Positions 52,384 to 61,721 of a stretch of DNA of 64,000 bases are shown here, piece after piece (the stretch's first letter is position 1; the number at the start of each line of letters is the position of its first letter). A program made the position numbers and the translations under genes. The stretch is from Catalimonadaceae bacterium JC749 (lineage in GTDB: Bacteria; Bacteroidota; Bacteroidia; Cytophagales; Cyclobacteriaceae), in contig JAJNNC010000010.1 of the NCBI GenBank assembly GCA_021730635.1, forward strand, positions 124,001 through 188,000, in the 5' to 3' direction. The notes under the pieces are model-generated. The model saw nothing but the letters and a program-made list of their open reading frames with translations. It made no database searches and was not told the origin of the DNA.

Positions 52384-53430
52384 ATGAAGGATTTTCAAGA
52401 CTATACAGTCGAAGAATTAGCCTCCGATCAGGGCTTCATCCAATGGGTGGTAGACCCTGAGGGAGAAAACAATGCTTACTGGACTAGATGGGTGAATCTT
52501 AGTCCTGAAAATGCTGATAAGGCGACTCAGGCCAAAAAACTAATATCAGATATAAGGTTCAACTACTATGCAATTGGCGATCATGCAAAGCAGCGCATTT
52601 GGACTGCCATACAATTCAAGAAAAACAGTCCCAACGTAAAACATCCTTCTCATACGTCAAGGATAAGCAGATACAGATATGCAGGTATAGCTGCCAGTAT
52701 AGCGATCTTTTTGGTTGCCCTGTATGTCTTCTGGGGTATGCTGACCCCCAATTGGAATGAGGCATCAACAGCCTATGGAGAGATCAAAAAGGTAATGCTT
52801 CCGGATAGTAGTGTAGTCATTCTAAACGCCAATAGTATACTTAGATGGCAGTCTATGGCGCCTACTCATGGACAAAGAGAAGTGTGGTTAACAGGGGAAG
52901 CTTATTTTGATGTCAACAAAGTGAAGCAAACAGCAGGAGACAGTCCTGGTTTTCGTCCTTTTGTAGTACACCTGGAGAATATGGAGATTGAAGTGTTAGG
53001 CACAACATTTAATGTAGTTCACAGAAGAGAAAATACTCAGGTTGTTTTGAATACCGGAAAGGTTCAGCTTTCTCTTCCTAAAACCGCTAAGAAAATTGAC
53101 ATGTTGCCCGGAGACATGGTAGAAGTTGAGGGCGATCAGCAAAAAGTTTCTCACAGAAAGGTGGAGCCCTCTAATTATTCAGCTTGGAAAGAGAATAAGC
53201 TGATTTTCAATCACCAAACGCTGGAAGAGATCGCTACCTATCTGGAGGATAATTATGACTACGAAGTACATATTGAGCCTGACTCGCTGAAAGAAGAAAG
53301 GTTTAGTGGCAGTACCCCTGCTGACCAACTAGAAGTATTATTTATCTCATTAGAGTCCTCATTTAACGTCAATGTCATCAGAGATGATAAAAGTATTGTA
53401 ATAAAGAAGAAAAACCTGTCGGAGAAATAA
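52384..53430 (+). CDS. FecR family anti-sigma factor
   Basis: A 348-residue inner-membrane protein. The cytoplasmic N-terminus (about 1-95), one transmembrane helix (YAGIAASIAIFLVALYVFWG, about 99-118), and the periplasmic FecR domain (GEIKKVMLPDSSVVILNANS; later EVLGTTFNVVHRREN) are present. The C-terminal DUF4974 region (LIFNHQTLEEIATYLEDNYD to the end) completes the typical layout. It holds the sigma factor until the signalling domain of the SusC transporter contacts its periplasmic part. It lies 287 bp after the sigma gene and 59 bp before susC. Confidence 0.92.
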   Translation: MKDFQDYTVEELASDQGFIQWVVDPEGENNAYWTRWVNLSPENADKATQAKKLISDIRFNYYAIGDHAKQRIWTAIQFKKNSPNVKHPSHTSRISRYRYAGIAASIAIFLVALYVFWGMLTPNWNEASTAYGEIKKVMLPDSSVVILNANSILRWQSMAPTHGQREVWLTGEAYFDVNKVKQTAGDSPGFRPFVVHLENMEIEVLGTTFNVVHRRENTQVVLNTGKVQLSLPKTAKKIDMLPGDMVEVEGDQQKVSHRKVEPSNYSAWKENKLIFNHQTLEEIATYLEDNYDYEVHIEPDSLKEERFSGSTPADQLEVLFISLESSFNVNVIRDDKSIVIKKKNLSEK

Positions 53431-53489
53431 GTGGCACCTTATCTCCCACAACAGGCTTGTAACCTAAGTCTCATCTAAATCTACACATT

Positions 53490-56400
53490 ATGATTAAGAA
53501 AATGTACATTTCTTACTGTTTTTGGCTCTTAATGAGTTTATCTAATGAACCATTAATGGCTCAGTATGTTGCCTCAAGTCAGTTATCGGCCATTCAAAAC
53601 AACATGACTTTACAGGGGCAAGAAAAAGTAATTGCACTGGAGCAGGTCTTGCTCGGTCTACAAGAAGAGATGAATGTGAATTTTAACTACCGCGTTGCAG
53701 ATATATCCGATAAATGGATTGATAAACATCTCTTAGATAGCCTGTCCTATGACATAGAAAATAATCTTAAGAAGATATTGACTCCTAATGATTTAACCTT
53801 TAGGAAAGTCAAAGAATCTTATTACGTTATTATGCCGAAAAAAAAACAGGAAGAAACTTACCATAAGTTGGATAGAACGATAAAAGAAGGTCTTGTTGAT
53901 AATGACAATAACTTTTACGCTATCCTGAGTCAGAAACTATCTGCTAAAAAGTTTCAACCCGTAGAGAAAAGAATCAGTGGAAAAGTAACGGATGTAGAGA
54001 CCAACGAACCCCTTCCTGGCGTGAATGTGTTGGCTAAGGGCACCAACAATGGTACTATTACCGATGTTGATGGAAACTATAGCTTCACCGTTAGTGATGA
54101 AACTACCAGCCTGGTTTTTTCCTATATAGGCTTTTTAACAGAGGAGGTAGACATTAGTGGTAGAGACATCATTAACATCGCTCTTGCCCCAGATATTCAA
54201 TCTTTAAAAGAAGTAGTAGTGGTAGGATATGGCGAGCAGAAAAAAGTGAATCTTACAGGATCCATAGCAACAGTAGACCCTGATGAGATCAATAACATAC
54301 CGGTATCGAATTTGTCTAATTCACTAGCGGGCAGGGCCCCGGGAATACAGGTTGTAGGTACTTCCGGGCTGGCCGGGGCAAGCGCCAGCATACGCATCAG
54401 AGGTAGCTTCGGGGAACCTCTCTATGTAATCAATGGTATTATCAAGAGCAAAGCTGACTTTGATGCATTAAATCCCAATGAGGTAGAAAGTATTAACTTC
54501 TTAAAGGATGCGGCCAGTGCTTCCATTTATGGATCCAGTGCCGGTAATGGAGTAGTACTGGTAAGAACAAAATCAGGAACAGCGCATAAGCCTGTTTTTG
54601 AATATAAAACTTCTTTTTCTCAATCTTCACCTACGCAACCCCTACAAGATTTTACGGCTGTTGAAGAGATACAATATGTAAATAATATGGCGGTAACGGC
54701 CGATCAACCTGAACCTTACGGACAGGAGGTTTTTGACTATTTTAGGGATAAAACCTATAACATTAATGACCTGATCTGGCAAGAGCCTACCGTACAGCAG
54801 CATAACATTAGTGTAAATGGTGGCTCTGAAGCTATTACTTACTATCTGTTGTTGGGCTATCATAATGAAGAAGGTTCTTATAAAAATTTAGGATACAATC
54901 GTTATAATTTCCGCTCTGATATTACGGCTAATGTATCAGAAAACTTTAAGATCAGTGTAAACCTGAGTGGAAATCAAAGGAATTATGATCGTTGGTATTG
55001 GCCATACGATGGGGCTGAAGACTTTGATGTGAGCGATTTTTACAGATCTACCTTTAACTGGACAAGGTTATATCCATTTTATGTAGACGAGAGTGGTAAT
55101 CCTACTAATAATCCTGGCGACATTCCTGTCAAACCAGCCGGTGGGTGGCACCCTCCTCAACTGATGCTGAATGAAGGAGGATACCGGGATACAAAATACA
55201 GGACCCTTGACGGGATTATCCGCTTCGATTTAGATCTTGGAAAATACATCGATGGACTGAGCACCAGCTTTCAGGGGCATGTCAATGCTTTCGATCGAAA
55301 CATGAAATCATTTGTAGTGCATAACAAGTACTATATTTTCCAACCCGCAAGTACTACCAATAAATTTATTTCTGGACCTGTAGATTTCACACAGTCAGGT
55401 TCTCACAACCTCAGTTCAGGCTATGAGAATGTTCAGGAAACTATTGATCTGTACAATTCCTATCAAATTGATTGGTTTTTAAACTACACAAAAGCCTTAG
55501 GGAAGCACAATATCTCAGCACTAGCTGTCTACGAACAAGCCGGTTCCAATGGTAAAGGCCTTTCCGGACGTGCCGATGAATTGCTATCCTCCTCTATTGA
55601 TCAGATTTATAATGCTTCAAGTGATACGGAGAGAAGATGGTTTGATGGTAATGAAAGCGAATTCGCACGCGCTTCATGGATAGGAAGAGCAAACTATGAT
55701 TATGCGAGTAAATATATGGCTGAATTCTCATTCCGGTATGATGGAAATTATAAGTTTGCCCCTGAAGAACAATGGGGATTTTTCCCTTCCGTTTCCGCTG
55801 GCTGGCGACTCTCCGAGGAGAATTTCATGAGTGATATAGCCTGGTTAAGTAATTTAAAATTAAGAGGCTCTTATGGTACAACGGGTAGCGACAGTAATAT
55901 GGACGCATGGCGATGGAGTCAGACCTTTCAAAAAACAACAGGGTTCATATTCGGAAACACTTTGTACGATGGCATTATGCCAGGCGCTGTCCCAAATCCA
56001 AGTCTGACATGGTCCACTGTTAAACTCTGGAATGCCGGTCTGGAATTTGGATTCCTTGAGAATCGTTTGAGCGGAGAATTTGATATATGGGGCAAAAGAG
56101 AAAGTGATATTTTGGGCACTAGGCTGGGCTCTACTCCTACCACCTATGGCGCCGTGCTCCCGGCCGTCAATTATGCGGAACGTTCGTGGAAAGGATTTGA
56201 GATATTAGCAGACTGGCGAGACCAGATTGGAACCATCAACTACAGCGTATACGCAAATATGGGCTACGCCATTGATCAATGGGAAATTTATGATGAGCCT
56301 GAATCTTTAACCGATGGAACTTATGAAGATAACTGGAGAAGTGTGATTGGAAAACCCGCAGACAGGGTGGGCGGCTACATTGCTAAAGGTATCATTCGGA

Positions 56401-57041
56401 CACAGGAACAACTGGACGCTTTGGCTGAAGGGTTTATGCAGTTTGGCAGAGAGCCCAAACTGGGTACTATCCTTTTTGAAGACATCCGAGGCGAAAATTA
56501 CAGCGAAGGACCTGATGGTAAAATAGATGAAAATGACTGGACTTACCTGAGTGATAATGGTGCTCCCAGAATAAACTATGGGTTTGGTACTAAAATAGAT
56601 TGGAAAGGCTTGTCTGTTAGTGCACATTTTCAGGGGGTAGGGGCTTACGATCGGATGATCAGAACGAGGAATGGAGGTGGAGTTTTTCAGGTGGACCGGC
56701 CTTACTTTGAAATCTGGGCTCGCGACTACTGGACTCCCGAAACGCCCAACGCTACGTATCCGAGGGTAGCTGGAAACTGGATGCAGCCAGAATACGGGGG
56801 AGGAGAATCGTCTTTCTGGATCAGAAATGGAGCCTACCTTCGTATGAAAAACCTGAATGTAGGGTATACCTTACCACAGAAATGGTATGATAAGTTAGGC
56901 ATTAGCAGTATTCAGGTGTATGCCAATGGCATCAACTTATTTGTTCTTTCTGAGTTTGAGGAGCATGATCCCGAACAGGCTACTTTGGATTCCTATCCTC
57001 TCATGCGAACATACACAGGTGGTCTGAATATTCAATTTTAA
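53490..57041 (+). CDS. susC: SusC/RagA TonB-linked outer-membrane transporter with STN domain
   Basis: An 1183-residue TonB-dependent transporter. After the signal peptide (MIKKMYISYCFWLLMSLSNE) comes an STN signalling domain (about 45-125, with VNFNYRVADI and LTFRKVKESYYVIM), then a CarboxypepD_reg-like domain (ISGKVTDVETNEPLPGVNVL). The TonB-box/SusC signature KEVVVVGYGEQKKVNLTGSI, the plug domain with IRIRGSFGEPLYVINGI, and a long beta-barrel ending in GGLNIQF follow. STN domains pass the substrate signal to FecR, so this copy both imports glycans and senses them. It is followed 11 nt later by SusD. Confidence 0.95.
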   Translation: MIKKMYISYCFWLLMSLSNEPLMAQYVASSQLSAIQNNMTLQGQEKVIALEQVLLGLQEEMNVNFNYRVADISDKWIDKHLLDSLSYDIENNLKKILTPNDLTFRKVKESYYVIMPKKKQEETYHKLDRTIKEGLVDNDNNFYAILSQKLSAKKFQPVEKRISGKVTDVETNEPLPGVNVLAKGTNNGTITDVDGNYSFTVSDETTSLVFSYIGFLTEEVDISGRDIINIALAPDIQSLKEVVVVGYGEQKKVNLTGSIATVDPDEINNIPVSNLSNSLAGRAPGIQVVGTSGLAGASASIRIRGSFGEPLYVINGIIKSKADFDALNPNEVESINFLKDAASASIYGSSAGNGVVLVRTKSGTAHKPVFEYKTSFSQSSPTQPLQDFTAVEEIQYVNNMAVTADQPEPYGQEVFDYFRDKTYNINDLIWQEPTVQQHNISVNGGSEAITYYLLLGYHNEEGSYKNLGYNRYNFRSDITANVSENFKISVNLSGNQRNYDRWYWPYDGAEDFDVSDFYRSTFNWTRLYPFYVDESGNPTNNPGDIPVKPAGGWHPPQLMLNEGGYRDTKYRTLDGIIRFDLDLGKYIDGLSTSFQGHVNAFDRNMKSFVVHNKYYIFQPASTTNKFISGPVDFTQSGSHNLSSGYENVQETIDLYNSYQIDWFLNYTKALGKHNISALAVYEQAGSNGKGLSGRADELLSSSIDQIYNASSDTERRWFDGNESEFARASWIGRANYDYASKYMAEFSFRYDGNYKFAPEEQWGFFPSVSAGWRLSEENFMSDIAWLSNLKLRGSYGTTGSDSNMDAWRWSQTFQKTTGFIFGNTLYDGIMPGAVPNPSLTWSTVKLWNAGLEFGFLENRLSGEFDIWGKRESDILGTRLGSTPTTYGAVLPAVNYAERSWKGFEILADWRDQIGTINYSVYANMGYAIDQWEIYDEPESLTDGTYEDNWRSVIGKPADRVGGYIAKGIIRTQEQLDALAEGFMQFGREPKLGTILFEDIRGENYSEGPDGKIDENDWTYLSDNGAPRINYGFGTKIDWKGLSVSAHFQGVGAYDRMIRTRNGGGVFQVDRPYFEIWARDYWTPETPNATYPRVAGNWMQPEYGGGESSFWIRNGAYLRMKNLNVGYTLPQKWYDKLGISSIQVYANGINLFVLSEFEEHDPEQATLDSYPLMRTYTGGLNIQF

Positions 57042-57052
57042 AATTTACTGAG

Positions 57053-58816
57053 ATGAAAATTATTAGTTCTACAAGCAATAAGTTAATCACTAGGATAGGT
57101 CTGCTATTATGTTTGTTGATATCAGGCTGTGGCGATGTATTGGAAGACGTTCAGGATTTAAGTAATTATCCCGCCCAAGGTACTTTTGATAACATCCAGA
57201 CGACGGAAGCTTATCTGGCTGCCCTGTATGCGAGTACACTCCCTACCTGGCCGGTCAATGTAGGAAATTATGCGGATGAAGGCGGAGGGATTATCGGTCC
57301 GGACTGGATTACTCCAATCAATACTACCATGAAATATTGGCCATATGACGTTGTGAGAAGAATAAATATTATGCTCAGTGAATTACCTAAAGGTATCATT
57401 AAGGAAGAGGATAAAGCACCGATTATGGCACAGGCGAAATTTTTGAGAGCCTATGTATATTTCAAAATGGTCTATTATCACGGAGGCGTTCCTATTCTTA
57501 AAATCCCTCAGGAACTTACCGACGATCTCAATGTAAAGAGAAACTCAACGGCTGAGTGTTTTGATTTTATACTGCAAGACTTGGATGAAGCCATTGCAGC
57601 TCTTCCCCCGCAGTATGTGGGCGATAATAGAGGCAGAATTGATCAGGCTGCCGCTTTATCCTTTAAAGGAAGAGTATTGTTATACAAAGCATCCCCCCAG
57701 TTTAATCCCGACAATCCTTATAATAACCAATATTGGGAAGCAGCGTATGCTGCCAACAAAGCAGCAAAAGAATTTCTGGATGCTAATGGATATGGCTTAT
57801 TAGAAAATTATACAGATGTATTTGAGACAGAAGGGCATCGTGAAAATGTTTTGTCAGTATTATATAGTGATCCAGTGAAGACGAATGGGAGAGGGGAAGA
57901 TGCTGTACGGCCTCTGTCAGAATCTAAAAATGCAACGGGCGGAGATCAGCCCATCTGGGCTTTGGCAGAAGCCTATCCTATGTTAGATGGGAAATTACCA
58001 GGCGATCCTACCTCCAATTATACCTACGATGAAGATTCATTTTGGGTAAACAGAGATCCACGTTTCACTGCCAATATCGTTTGGAACGGTGCTATTTATG
58101 AATTAAGTGGGAAAGCCGGACGAAGACAGTATACGATGCCTAACATTGCCTTATCCGTGGATGCATTTGGTTATGTAGTGCAGGGAGAAAGCCACTATCG
58201 AACGGGGTTATATTGTAGAAAGGGAATCATGGAGCAACTTCCACCGGAACTTGTGAACATGAATGATTTGGACTGGCCTGAGATTCGTTATGCAGAGGTG
58301 TTGTTCAATTTTGCGGAAACAGCCAATGAAACAGGCAAGCCAGAAGAAGCCCTACAGGTGCTCAAAGAGATACGGGCCAGGGCAGGAATAGAAGCAGGCG
58401 TAGATGACATGTACGGACTTACCCCCGGCATGGCAAGAGAAGAAATCCGGGAAGCAATACTCCATGAGAAATACATAGAAATGGCTTTTGAAGGCCATCG
58501 TTTTTGGGATCTTCGCCGGCATAGGATGTTAGATAGGCTGGACGGATTGCGTAAATATGGCATAATGGCGGTAGCAGTAAATGGGCATAGCCCTGAAGAA
58601 GTGACGCCTGAAGATATCAGCAAGGCTAACAGCAATGAGCTGCTTCCTGAAAATTTTTCCTATGAAGTGGCCGAACTTATTACCAATGGCCCTAAAGAAA
58701 TGTCAATGCCTGACACCTATTATTTCTTCCCTATCGAACTGACCCATATCGATAAAAATCCAGATCTGGAACAAAATATCGGATGGGAGGGAGGAACATT
58801 TGATCCCACGCTTTAA
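57053..58816 (+). CDS. susD: RagB/SusD outer-membrane glycan-binding lipoprotein
   Basis: A 587-residue lipoprotein. The signal peptide ends LLISGCGDVLEDVQDLS (lipobox SGC). The TPR-like helical repeats and the SusD family motifs are present: MAQAKFLRAYVYFKMVYYHGGVPI, RYAEVLFNFAETANETG and REAILHEKYIEMAFEGHRFWDLRRH. It forms the lid of the SusC barrel and captures the substrate at the cell surface. It sits 11 nt after susC. The sugar specificity cannot be read from sequence. Confidence 0.95.
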   Translation: MKIISSTSNKLITRIGLLLCLLISGCGDVLEDVQDLSNYPAQGTFDNIQTTEAYLAALYASTLPTWPVNVGNYADEGGGIIGPDWITPINTTMKYWPYDVVRRINIMLSELPKGIIKEEDKAPIMAQAKFLRAYVYFKMVYYHGGVPILKIPQELTDDLNVKRNSTAECFDFILQDLDEAIAALPPQYVGDNRGRIDQAAALSFKGRVLLYKASPQFNPDNPYNNQYWEAAYAANKAAKEFLDANGYGLLENYTDVFETEGHRENVLSVLYSDPVKTNGRGEDAVRPLSESKNATGGDQPIWALAEAYPMLDGKLPGDPTSNYTYDEDSFWVNRDPRFTANIVWNGAIYELSGKAGRRQYTMPNIALSVDAFGYVVQGESHYRTGLYCRKGIMEQLPPELVNMNDLDWPEIRYAEVLFNFAETANETGKPEEALQVLKEIRARAGIEAGVDDMYGLTPGMAREEIREAILHEKYIEMAFEGHRFWDLRRHRMLDRLDGLRKYGIMAVAVNGHSPEEVTPEDISKANSNELLPENFSYEVAELITNGPKEMSMPDTYYFFPIELTHIDKNPDLEQNIGWEGGTFDPTL

Positions 58817-58882
58817 TCTGCTAAATCAATAGGGGTGGGCATCAGCTGCCCCTATCTCTTACAAAATAACTGTAGCGTTTTG

Positions 58883-61327
58883 ATGAGAAGTTTTAATCCT
58901 ATCGCATTAGTCTGTATCATTTTCATGTTTTGTGGTTGTCATGATGACCTCATTACCTTACAAAGCGACACTTTTTCAGTTTCCCTGAACCAAAAGGGCG
59001 CTTTCACCGCTTTTACCGACCCGGAAACGCAGGTGAATTATATAGCGAGTGGCGTACAGGCTCCCCTGCTCTCTCTAGGCATAAAGGGACAAACTATTGA
59101 ACCCGAAGAACTTATTCATCATCAAGACAGCACGGTCATTGAGCTTGTGTTTACAGAGGGAAACATTAGGGCACGCATTCAATATGCGCTTAAGAAAACA
59201 CACCTCACTTTTGAACTGCTCTCCCTTGAACCTAAAAACCAGGTGGACTACATCGTGTGGGGACCCTACCCTACCACCATTGACAAAACGATAGGGGAGA
59301 CGGTAGGGGTAGTACGCAATGATGATTATGCTATTGGCATTCAGGCTCTCAATATCAAGACTTTGGGAGGCTTTCCTACCAACGACGACGATACGGAGCC
59401 TGCCTATGATATTTTTGCCAGTAGTAGTCTGGTAGATGTGGCTGATTCGGTAAAAGTACTTTATAGAGGGCAGACTGCAAAGCCCACCGAGTATGGCAGC
59501 CAATTACAAGCCTACACCCGTGAGCGTAAAGACACCGTCATTTCGGTATGGCAGCATGATTATTATAGTGTGCCGGCATATGATGACGGGGGCGTTTTAC
59601 ACTCAAAAATCGCATTGTTTGGCTGTCGTGCAGATCAGGCTTTGGAAACCATTGGTAAAATTGAAGTAGCAGAAGGCCTGCCGCACCCTGAAATTAACGG
59701 AGAATGGCTAAAGAAAGCTCCGAAAGCTACAGCCTCCTATCTGATTCTCTCTTTTGGTGAGGGAAACATAGATAAGGCAATTGATCTGACAAAGCAAGCA
59801 GGACTGGAGTATCTCTATCATGGTGGTCCTTTTGAAAGCTGGGGGCATTTTAAGTTAGACCCCTCTTCATTTCCTGACAATTGGGAAAGCATGAGAAAAT
59901 GCGTGCTAAAAGCTGAGCGTCAGGGTGTGCAGCTGGGAGTGCATACTTTATCAAATTTTATCACGACAAACGATCCTTATGTTTCTCCTAAACCGGATCA
60001 TCGCTTGGCAAAGGTAGGTGCTTCCGCCTTAGCGGAACCTGTTCAGGCCATAGATACAAGCATACCCATTGAAGATCCTACTTATTTTGCTCAGATGGAA
60101 AATAATAATTTACATGCCTGTCTGATAGGAAACGAAATCATCAGATATGAAAGGGTTTCTGAGCGCAAACCCTGGAAATTGTTAAACTGCGAGCGAGGGG
60201 CTTTTGGTACGCAAGCTTCCGCCCATGCTAAAGGAGAATCCATTGCAAAACTCATGGACCATGGCTACAAAACATTTCTGGGGAATAAAGAGCTCTCTGA
60301 AGAAATGGCGGTCCGCTTGGCGGAGTTTTATAATATGACAGGATTGAAACAGATTTCTTTTGATGGTTTGGAAGGTAACTGGGCGAGCGGAATGGGACAA
60401 TATGGCCGTCAGTTGTTTGTACAGACCTGGTATGATAATCTTAAACCGGAGTTAAAAGGAAAAGTGATTAACGATGCCAGCAACCCTGGTCACTACTTCT
60501 GGCACATCTTTACCCGCATGAATTGGGGAGAGCCCTGGTATGCTGGGTTTCGGGAAAGTCAGACTCAATATCGCCTCATGAATCAGGATTATTTTCACAG
60601 AAACCTGTTGCCGCATATGCTGGGTTGGTTTCAGTTATCAACCGAAACAAGCCTTATGGATGTAGAATGGCTGTTGGCAAGGGCTGCAGGCTTTAATGCC
60701 GGTTTTGCATTGGCTTCCTCCATAGAGAATATAGAGAACCATGGTTTGAGTCATTTGATCCTCAATAAAATTAGACAATGGGAAAAGGTTCGTTTAGCAG
60801 GAGGATTCTCACCTGAACAGAGAGAAAAGCTGAAAGACATTAGCAATGAATTTACACTCAACTCAGTTGGTCAAAACCAATGGGAACTGCTGCCGATATA
60901 TGCTGCGCTTTTTCAGCATACCATACAAAAGAAACAGCCTGGAGAACCTACTTATTCTGCTTTTGATTTTGAGAATCCTTATCAGGAAGAAACCCTTTTA
61001 TTTTCTGTATATTTACCTGAGAACCTTGGTGTATCCGGCATCACCCTTGAAATTGATAATTATACTACCCTAGAACTTCCTGTAGCAGTGGCGCCTGATC
61101 ATATACTAAGTTATGAGGGAGGAGATCAAATCATGATTTACGATCAGCATTGGCATATAGTGAATCAAGTAGCGATTGATGCCTCAAAACTTAAAATGAC
61201 CCAGGGACACCATGAGATTAAGTTTGAGGTGGAAAATCAGGGAGAGCAGGCGGGTACCATCAAGGTTGAATTAAAAGTAAGGGGGGCTCCCGAAAAGATA
61301 AGCCTCCCTCCGGATGAAATGATCTAG
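58883..61327 (+). CDS. Lipoprotein with putative TIM-barrel glycosidase domain (814 aa)
   Basis: A GTG upstream at 58835 is possible, but ATG 58883 gives a proper lipoprotein signal (MRSFNPIALVCIIFMFCGC). An N-terminal beta-sandwich (about 30-270) is followed by a barrel-like region with YLILSFGEGNIDKAIDLTKQ, LEYLYHGGPFESWGHFKLDP, GVQLGVHTLSNF and KQISFDGLEGNWASG; acidic residues at strand ends (such as D in SFDGLEG) fit a retaining or inverting glycosidase. No named GH family is recognised. It is 67 nt after susD, so a surface polysaccharide enzyme or binding protein of the locus is the natural role. Confidence 0.7.
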   Translation: MRSFNPIALVCIIFMFCGCHDDLITLQSDTFSVSLNQKGAFTAFTDPETQVNYIASGVQAPLLSLGIKGQTIEPEELIHHQDSTVIELVFTEGNIRARIQYALKKTHLTFELLSLEPKNQVDYIVWGPYPTTIDKTIGETVGVVRNDDYAIGIQALNIKTLGGFPTNDDDTEPAYDIFASSSLVDVADSVKVLYRGQTAKPTEYGSQLQAYTRERKDTVISVWQHDYYSVPAYDDGGVLHSKIALFGCRADQALETIGKIEVAEGLPHPEINGEWLKKAPKATASYLILSFGEGNIDKAIDLTKQAGLEYLYHGGPFESWGHFKLDPSSFPDNWESMRKCVLKAERQGVQLGVHTLSNFITTNDPYVSPKPDHRLAKVGASALAEPVQAIDTSIPIEDPTYFAQMENNNLHACLIGNEIIRYERVSERKPWKLLNCERGAFGTQASAHAKGESIAKLMDHGYKTFLGNKELSEEMAVRLAEFYNMTGLKQISFDGLEGNWASGMGQYGRQLFVQTWYDNLKPELKGKVINDASNPGHYFWHIFTRMNWGEPWYAGFRESQTQYRLMNQDYFHRNLLPHMLGWFQLSTETSLMDVEWLLARAAGFNAGFALASSIENIENHGLSHLILNKIRQWEKVRLAGGFSPEQREKLKDISNEFTLNSVGQNQWELLPIYAALFQHTIQKKQPGEPTYSAFDFENPYQEETLLFSVYLPENLGVSGITLEIDNYTTLELPVAVAPDHILSYEGGDQIMIYDQHWHIVNQVAIDASKLKMTQGHHEIKFEVENQGEQAGTIKVELKVRGAPEKISLPPDEMI

Positions 61328-61721
61328 TATCTGGTTTGGCTTTTGGTTTCACCTTATGAACTTACTTTTTTGACAGTGTATAGAGATGGTCCTGAGAACG
61401 CACTTGATGGAATGGAGAGAAAACGTTCCTAAATCAGGGTATAGAAATGTTTAGACGGGAACATCATCATATCGGTATCATGCTTTGCAAAAGTTATAGC
61501 TTATGCATGTAATTCACCAAACGGATTACCTTTCTCTTATGAACAATGATTCAAATAGTCTCTGGTAAAAATCAAGTATATTATATCCTGGAAAACGAGC
61601 CTATCAGCCGGAGCGTGAAGATACCGTGTGACCTTTATCAGCGCTATCAACGTAAGCAAATCACCAAGAAGTAAAAGGCTTACCATTTGACGCAATACCA
61701 TCAATAACGAACAACCTTATC
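61328..61721. other. Intergenic region within the PUL
   Basis: About 390 bp separates the lipoprotein and the next glycosidase gene. One 42-codon frame (61546-61674; MIQIVSGKNQVYYILENEPI and more) has some coding look but no recognised family, so it may be chance or a remnant. No terminator with a T tract was found. Confidence 0.4.
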
